The notes under the pieces: generated by a model
Told to the model about the DNA's origin: nothing
The model's database searches: none
The model's input: the letters and a program-made list of their open reading frames with translations, nothing else
In this document: positions 57,982-64,000 of the stretch, piece after piece
How the letters are laid out: each line of letters opens with the position of its first letter
Numbering within the stretch: the first letter of the stretch is position 1
Position numbers and translations under genes: made by a program
Source of the DNA: Ottelia alismoides
Taxonomy: Eukaryota > Streptophyta > Magnoliopsida > Alismatales > Hydrocharitaceae
Direction: 5' to 3'
Length of the DNA stretch: 64,000 bases
NCBI GenBank assembly: GCA_037367405.1
Contig: JAZKJV010003275.1
Coordinates: 62,001-126,000 of the forward strand

Positions 57982-58209
57982 AACAAATTTAACATCCCCA
58001 AAAATGTCAAAGTATGATAAATATTGATTAGGAATCATGAGTACCAGCAACAATGGTCTTTAACGTAGTGAAGAAGCGGTATAAACTATTAACTACATAA
58101 TAATAAAAATATAATATGACATATTCAAAACCTGAGAAGGGTGACGAATCTCTTTTGGAGTTGTTGATCAAAACTAGTACACATTTTTTGAGAAATAGAA
58201 GATTTCACC

Positions 58210-58571
58210 ATTGTTACAGAAGCTCTATTTAAACTAACGTGGAAAGTACTAAGAATTTTGACCAAGATTCAACACGGATACGCATATGCGCAATGATAAT
58301 CTCAACATAATGCCTCTTCTCTCGAATGTAAGGGTATTCCTTGTTAGCCAAATGGCGCACATAACAATAAACGGCTTAGCTCTCTTGTATGGTGTATTGT
58401 GCCACTAAACTCGTTGAGGACTTGTCCGCTTCAAATCACACCAATCCCCCTTTAAGACCTCGCTAGCACTAGTGCAACGAAAGAACAAATAGTCCAAGCC
58501 CTCAACATTAACACCACAAATGGGACAAAATATGGCATTTCTCGAGATAAAGTGTGCCCTAAAAGCAAGGT
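58210..58571 (-). pseudogene. L1 zinc-binding domain fragment
   Basis: The minus strand reads RNAIFCPICGVNVEGLDYLF then FRCTSA near 58540-58460, and FIVMCAIWLTRNT near 58370-58340: the RT-associated zinc-binding motif and the following W box of an L1 ORF2. It is interrupted at 58572 by an ATATCG-rich insert. Confidence 0.7.
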
Positions 58572-58753
58572 TTTAATTTTTAAATATCGATTTTGACATC
58601 ATATCGACATGGTGTCGATATGATCTTTCACGCACATTTTGATGCACAATTTGTGAAGCTAGATCGAAAAGGACATGGATATCGGCTGCTTCACCGAAAT
58701 ATTGCCACTAGGTCGATACCGATATATCGCAATATCTTGATCCATGCCTTAAA
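58572..58753. mobile_element. Small hAT-like element with ATATCG/TCGATA words
   Basis: It begins AAGGTTTTAATTTTTAAATA and ends, reversed, AAGGCATGGATCAAGATATTG. The interior repeats ATATCGA, TCGATATG and CGATACCGATA. Flanks TAAAAGCA and TAAAGACA agree at 6 of 8 if one takes the borders one base in. It splits an L1 fragment. Confidence 0.55.
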
Positions 58754-58879
58754 GACATCATCCTCCCTCGCGAATATCACTAAAATATCTCCACCCTCCT
58801 TGACAATGATTGAACCCTCCAACTAAGTCTACAATCTTTTGCAAGATCCACATCCCCTAAACCATTGAGAGCACTTTCA

Positions 58880-58932
58880 ACATGGATTTGAGCAAGAATC
58901 CATGTAGCCGACCCTACTTGTAGTGGGAGAAG
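58880..58932 (+). mobile_element. RTE LINE 3' tail remnant
   Basis: AATCCATGTAGCCGACCCTA and the following GTAGTGGGAGAAGGC match the 3' untranslated tail of the RTE copy at about 52770-52800, in opposite orientation. Too short to be certain. Confidence 0.4.
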
Positions 58933-59684
58933 GCTTAGTACATTTATTTATTTATTTTGGGTAATAGAAAACAAGTCAAATACAAGATGTTAGATATCAA
59001 GCAATGATGTGCTTAAGGTGTTAAATAAAATGCCTGCAGCTGTAGAACACAAAGGAGGATCACAATATGGTGCACTCGAGGTGTAGGAAGTAATGCATGA
59101 GAAGACGTGCTCACAAAGATGTGTTGAAACAAGATGATCTTGACATGGAAAAAGGAAAGTTTTCCACTGCTAACTCCCATTCAACTTGGGGAAAAGGAAT
59201 TGAGGAAGCATTCTATTCAGAAGGAAATGTCAACAAAGCCAGTGAGATTGGAAAGGGAAGGAAAATCTCTTATATTGTGACAATGACAAGTTCAAAGTCG
59301 GCTCTTTCTTTTGGGGAACCCTTGCCTGTGTATCATTTGTTATAAATGGTGATGGCATATATGTTATTTAATTCTTGGAAGATGCAATCAAGAATTTACA
59401 AGAACTTTCCCTCTTGAGTATGGTAACCATGTTCCAGAACTCAAGGTGGTCTCCCAATTTTCAAGAGATTTTAATGGAGCAGTTGGGTGAGATCTTTTTT
59501 AAATGCACTGGATACGAGGCACTTGTTGATTAGTTATGAGGGGTTTTTTGAAATGAAAAGGTTGAATCACCTTTAGATGGTGACCACCCAAGAGAAACTC
59601 TGTTTATTGATTAGCATAAGATTGCATATGTACAAAACATCAATTACAAAGGTGATGCATTGTACGCATGTACAATGATATTAT
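58933..59684. other. No gene recognised
   Basis: A short frame at 59097-59345 has no recognisable domain. Confidence 0.4.
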
Positions 59685-59756
59685 CAAGGCCTCAAATGTC
59701 GGATTTCGGTTTCGTTTCGGTAACCCCGGAAAAGGAATTTCGGTGGAATTTCGGTG

Positions 59757-60131
59757 GAATTTCGGTGAAATGGCCGGAAATTCAGGAAATGACTTGAAAT
59801 CTCAATTTTTTTACGAAATTAGGATTTCTGATGTTGGTAAATCATTAAATGAGTTAGAAATACACATTTTTATTATAATAATAAGTTGTTTTCATGATAA
59901 AGGCCTTAAATATCGGTTTTGATCACCATTTCGGAGACTGGCTGGAATTTCGGTGAAATGGCCGGAAATTCTGGAAATGACTTGAAATCTCAATTTTTTA
60001 TAAAATTAAGATTTCTGATGTTGGTCAAGCATTCTTTGAGATAGAAATAGAAGTTTTTACTATAATAATAAGATGTTTTCATGATCAAGGACTGAAATAT
60101 CGGTTTCGGTCACCATATCGGTGATTGGCTG
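59757..60131 (-). repeat. Two 188-bp tandem units with TTTCGG and GGCCGGAAATTC words
   Basis: 59757-59944 and 59945-60131 align over their full length. Each starts GAATTTCGGTGAAATGGCCG and ends with an (A)AAGG...AAATATCGGTTT block like the element terminus, then CGG-GACTGGCTG or similar. They lie 3' of the transposase stop, between it and the element end. Confidence 0.85.
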
Positions 60132-60388
60132 GAATCAAATTTTGGAACATATGATAATATTAATTTTGAAGAAGTAAAGAAAAGAAATGATTTTATATGC
60201 ATAGATGCCTTTCAAATTGAAATATCATATATTCATCTTATTATTATACAAGTCCACAACCACAAAACTACGTAACATGACACATGAAATTCCAATCACA
60301 TAATGTGCATAGACAGATGCACTATCTTACTACTACTAGTAGTCTAGTACCACATTTATTTATCTGGGAGAGTAGGAATGGCATTTAA

Positions 60389-63052
60389 TCATCCAAACCA
60401 AGAATTCCGAGGTGGATCCATGTATCCTGTATGATCCCTTCCTCCATAACGTGACCTGATGGTGTCCCTATATTCCACGTAATCCTCCCATGTCATATAG
60501 GAGTACATGGTTTTGTAGTCCATTAAATACTCCTTGTATTCATGCTCAGTCACGTGTGCAAGGAAGCCAATCCTAGGATACCTGTCACCCGAAGAGGCAG
60601 AAGCCGCAGAATCACGCGGAGGTCGACGCGAGGAGGATGCAACGTGAGAACCTCGAGATGAAGAAGATGGAGCAGGAGCCGCAGGAGGAGAAGCCATCTG
60701 AAGGGGTTGAGATGGAGGTACTGCAGGGTAATAATCTGGAAATATACCATATCCTGATCCAGCGCCAATCTGGGATTGGGAAGAGGTATTGGTATATTGT
60801 TGTTGATTTCCCGGAAATACCCCATAAGTACCACTGCTATAGCCATATAGCCCATATCCGGGAGGGAAAACATCATATGCATCATTTTGTTGCCCTTGAG
60901 ATCCATATCCACTGAAGGGGCTTGAAGTTGTCCCGCCAGCAAATATTGAATCTCCAACATCCATACTCAATGATCCCACCGAAGATATGAGATCTTCCAT
61001 AATGGTGTCATCTTGGACATGTCCCCGAAGGTGCGGGTACGAGGGGTATGGACAGTAATCCATTTGCTCTGCAGATGACTCTCGATTAGGACTTGCAATA
61101 TATTGACCATGTACATTTGTACGATAGCCTGTGTATTCTTGTAGAGGTCCTGCAGAAAGTCCAGCATGCATTCCTTCAAATCCAGATCCAGTAGCACCTC
61201 CACCAGATGTCGCCCCTTCATCTTCTGCTGGAGCAACACCTCCACTACCACCTGATTTGGATTTTGATTTAGACCTGGAGGAGGAGTCATCAGAATCACT
61301 TTCCAACCCTCCAGCTGGGTCTGGATGTCTCCCTGATCTAGCCATATAATCTTCGACATTTGCCTCCATTTGCGAGGCAATCTGTGTATTTGGTCTCCCT
61401 CCTCTCTCGTCGAGTACGGGAGCGCCATTATCATCCATCCACTTCTGTAAGACGTCTTCCTCATCGTCGTCGTCATCTTTAATCTTGAATATATATGCAA
61501 GGTCGATGGGATCTATGTATTCCTGCTTGTCGTGTCCTTCCCTTGCATGCTTCATTTTCAACCTGAGGTTGTAGTGGATATAGACAAGGTCATGTAGCTT
61601 TTGTACTCCTAAGGAATTTCGCCTTTTGGAGTGGATGAGGTTGAAGGTGCTCCAATTTCTCTCGCATCCTCCAGCGGACGCAGTCTGCGACAATACCTTC
61701 ACAGCAACTTGTCGCAAATTAGGTGCATCTAATCCATACAAGATCCACCATTCACCTACAAGCCAAGGTACAAATTATTTTAGTCATGCTATATAAGTAA
61801 TATTACTGCTTGATACTTCAAGATTATACATTAATACACACCTGGAAGAGTAGTATTGCGACCGTTAACCGCGACCATTCTTCCAAAAGAACCCAAGGAC
61901 TCCCTAAAGTATTTTATCTACTTGAACAATGTTCATCTCACCAGCCTTCTTGAAATTACTCCCATTGTCGGTCACAATTTGAACAATGTTCTCTTGACCG
62001 ACCTCTTCTATGACATCTTTCAAGAGTTTCAGTATGTACTTGTGACTCTTGACATGCTCAGATGCATCTACAGACCTTACAAATACCGTTTTTCCATCAC
62101 AATATACGAGAAAGTTGATGATTTGCTTTCTCGTATAGCTAGTCCAACCATCACACATGAGGGTCACGCCATACTCCGGCCACTTCTTCTTCAATTCGGC
62201 AATATAATCACCGATCTCCTCTTTCTCCAAGGGAAGATACTTGTTCATTATCTCGTACGGAGTAGGAGCTGTCACGCCTCCTCCTGCTGCAGCAATCTCG
62301 TCAATTGCGTGCTGCAAGAAGGGTCCCTTTGCCACATTTGCCGGAATACCCTCTCCAACAAACAACTTTGTAACAGCCTTTCCTACCCGCTCCCTCATAT
62401 TACCGAGCATGCCCTTTAAGGTCTTTTGCTTTGGATCTTTGCTCGGAACATAGTGACCGGAACTGCTCCTTCTCAGAAATGCTTCTATGCCCTTTTGTTT
62501 CTTCTTTGGTGGCACCATAGCTGCACCACTTCCACTTCCACTGCCGCTTCCCGATCCAATATTTATCGGGAATCTTGAACTGCCACCGACACGTCCAAGG
62601 CCACCACGACCACCGAGTTCCCGCCTCTCATGCTCGCTCCTCATAGAGTCGCGTAATGCCGCCTTATATGCATTTCTCTCAGCCTCGGTTTGAATATCCT
62701 GTGGGTATTGGATATCATCATCATCGGAATCAGACAAGACATTGAACTCTCTATGGAACATGAATTCGTTAAACTCCTCATCTCTTCGCCCCTTTTCTTT
62801 CTTCTTCTCACTCTTCCCTTCCAAGTGAGCCTTCACTTCAGCTCTGATCTCCTTTGGACATGTAGGGCATTTAGCCACATTCACGTAGCCACCAACGAGA
62901 TGTTGTTTCAGTCTTGTGATTCCCCCTCCTCCAATTATCTTCCCACAAAATTTGCACTGAGGTTTTGACTTGTTGCCGTCAGGAGCAGTAGCATATTTCC
63001 ATCCAATCTCTCCACCAGCCATTTGAGAGTCGGAACCAGAGTCAGAAGCCAT
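60389..63052 (-). pseudogene. BED zinc-finger / DUF659 / hAT-dimerisation transposase with internal deletion
   Basis: The ATG at 63052 (MASDSGSDSQMAGG) is preferred; the GTG nine bases upstream is not a plant start. A BED-type finger lies near residues 15-65 (W, CKFC, H and a following C-P-T-C-P), then a basic acidic linker. DUF659 lies near 240-375 (TPYEIMNKYL, MCDGWTSYTRKQIINFLVY, VTDNGSNFKKAG). After NFKKAG the sequence jumps, out of frame, to KYFRESLGSFGRM, so the central hAT core is missing. A GT-AG intron (61841-61756) joins TTLPG to EWWILYG, and the hAT dimerisation domain follows (VLSQTASAGGCERNWSTFNL, HDLVYIHYNLRL). A 300-residue Gly/Ser/Tyr-rich tail ends at 60389. Transposase activity is lost, but DNA binding or dimerisation could remain if the pieces are expressed. 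Confidence 0.88.
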
Positions 63053-63063
63053 TATCTTCACCT

Positions 63064-63703
63064 CTTGAGCATTAACAAATTAACAATGTAATATATTATG
63101 ATATTATGAAGATAAGAGCATGAAAAAATTGATATGTAATATATTATGATCATTTCCGATCATCTTCGATCGTTACCGTTCATTCCCGAGCATCCCCGAT
63201 CATTTCCGGCAGTGATCGGTGGAGGCTCCCTGCTCATTCCCGATCATCATCGATCAACGTCGATCATTATCAATCATTATCGGTAATGTTCGGTAGAGGC
63301 AACCCGATCATTCTCGATCATTCTCGATCAGTACCGGCAATGATCGGTAGAGGCGCCACCGATCATTATCGATCATCCTCGATCATTACCGGTAATGATC
63401 GGTAGAGGCCCACCGATCATTATCGATCATCCTCGATCATTACCGGTAATGATCGGTAGAGGCCCACCGATCATTATCGATCATCCTCGATCATTACCGG
63501 TAATGATCGGTAGAGGCCCACCGATCATTATCGATCATCCTCGATCATTAACAGTGACAAAATGATCACATTACCGGCAATTATGTATCATTACCGGTAA
63601 TGTATATCTTCAGCATCGAAAACGAAAATCAACTCATATTTAGAGCAGTGACAAAATGAGAATTAATCTTAGCTACCAACAAAACTATAAGGAAAGTACT
63701 TAC
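63064..63703 (-). other. Probable 5' UTR intron of the transposase gene
   Basis: The donor TTT|GTAAGTACT (minus, G at 63703) and acceptor GCTCAAG|AGGTGAAG (63064) fit GT-AG splicing a few bases before the ATG. The intron contains the GATCATTACCGG array. Inferred from splice-like sequence only. Confidence 0.45.
63170..63549 (-). repeat. 54-bp tandem array of palindromic GATCATTACCGGTAATGATC words
   Basis: Three near-identical 54-bp units (63361-63414, 63415-63468, 63469-63522) and half a fourth, preceded by degenerate units back to about 63170. Each unit contains the 20-bp perfect palindrome GATCATTACCGGTAATGATC followed by GGTAGAGGC. Confidence 0.92.
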
Positions 63704-63792
63704 AAACACGAGAGAGCAAGAGAGCAAGAAGGCTTGTGAGTTGTGACAACTCTTTGTGTTGTGTGTGTGGTGAAATGGTGCAATGGATGCCA

Positions 63793-63801
63793 CCATTTAT
63801 A
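63793..63801 (-). promoter_or_regulatory. TATA box of transposase gene
   Basis: TATAAATGG on the minus strand lies about 90 bp before the putative 5' UTR intron donor, a normal plant promoter arrangement. Inferred. Confidence 0.45.
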
Positions 63802-63936
63802 GGCCTCCAAAGAATCTTTATGAAGGGCCTACAACCAATATAATATGAATGAAATCCATATAATATAGCTAGCTCTTCTTTATAGGTGTCTAAATTAAAA
63901 TATGAAATGACTAAAGTTGGCTAGATTCTTTGAAAT

Positions 63937-64000
63937 TTGGACTCACTAGGACACCTAGCTAGTATTTTAAAATACTAGCTAGGTGTCCTAGTGAGTCCAA
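63937..64000. repeat. Perfect 64-bp palindrome reaching the window edge
   Basis: The arms TTGGACTCACTAGGACACCT... and their exact reverse complement meet at 63968/63969 with no spacer. The palindrome stops only because the window stops, so its real length is unknown. Confidence 0.95.

Larger units (their letters stand above)
59685..64000 (-). mobile_element. BED-type hAT transposon with motif-rich ends (right end outside window)
   Basis: The left end reads CAAGGCCTCAAATGTCGG and then TTTCGG words, the same terminal core as the small insertions at 28435, 57795 and 58572. Two 188-bp tandem units (59757-60131) follow, then the transposase gene on the minus strand. Its probable 5' UTR intron is filled with a second, different array (GATCATTACCGG words), then a TATA box and a palindrome. 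The right terminus and 8-bp duplication are not in view. Confidence 0.65.

Noticed and set aside
59097..59345. 82-residue frame as a gene
   Set aside because: Short, unassigned, no neighbouring exons or promoter; likely chance.
63361..63549. Regular repeats resembling a CRISPR array
   Set aside because: The units are contiguous 54-bp tandem copies with no unique spacers, in a plant transposon.

Overview
The window is nuclear DNA from a flowering plant with a repeat-rich genome. The signs are long spliced genes with GT-AG introns, plant-type LTR retrotransposons whose primer-binding sites resemble initiator tRNA-Met, hAT and Mutator-like DNA transposons, Tourist-like MITEs, and L1 and RTE LINEs. 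I cannot name the species from sequence alone.

Three host genes can be supported. A complete 14-exon glycosyltransferase gene (GT4-like, At5g04480/At4g01210 type) runs on + from 24351 to 37305; its exons join in phase into a 1,017-residue type II membrane protein. Convergent to it on the minus strand lies the 3' part of FCF1 (18S rRNA processing, PIN domain), six exons between 40395 and 48220; its 5' exons are not seen up to the window end. The last two exons of a WD40-repeat protein lie at 11066-11440. An orphan DUF1644-type zinc-binding fragment is at 21251-21700.

Layout. 0-14.5 kb: an L1 relic split by a complete Ty1/copia element (474-4738), a second LTR element (5706-8043), a Mutator-like element (8311-9391), the WD40 exons and a Ty3/gypsy pol fragment. 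14.9-21.7 kb: MITEs, some nested, Mutator-like relics, a GC-rich exon-like island and the DUF1644 fragment. 23.5-37.3 kb: the glycosyltransferase gene, preceded by a CT/AGATTCC minisatellite. Its 7.95-kb fourth intron holds a tandem TRIM array (four LTRs, three internal regions), a MITE, two hAT-like elements, an RTE fragment and a copia relic. 37.3-48.2 kb: FCF1. Its 7.0-kb intron carries a Mutator-like element with a perfect 9-bp target duplication, a young LTR retrotransposon nested in it, and a hAT element. 48.6-59 kb: another Mutator-like element with a perfect 9-bp duplication and a nested hAT element, then a near-complete decayed L1 split by an RTE LINE and a small ATATCG-rich element. 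59.7-64 kb: a BED/DUF659/hAT-dimerisation transposase gene with an internal deletion and short-repeat arrays at both sides, ending in a perfect 64-bp palindrome that runs off the window.

The most unusual theme is a set of hAT-like insertions that share a terminal core (AAGG followed by a short AT-rich stretch). Each is filled with its own short, often palindromic motif: CGACTAG, ATATCG, TTTCG, TTTCGG or GATCATTACCGG. Two of them have good 8-bp target duplications. The transposase gene at 60.4-63.1 kb is a plausible relative of the mobilising source.
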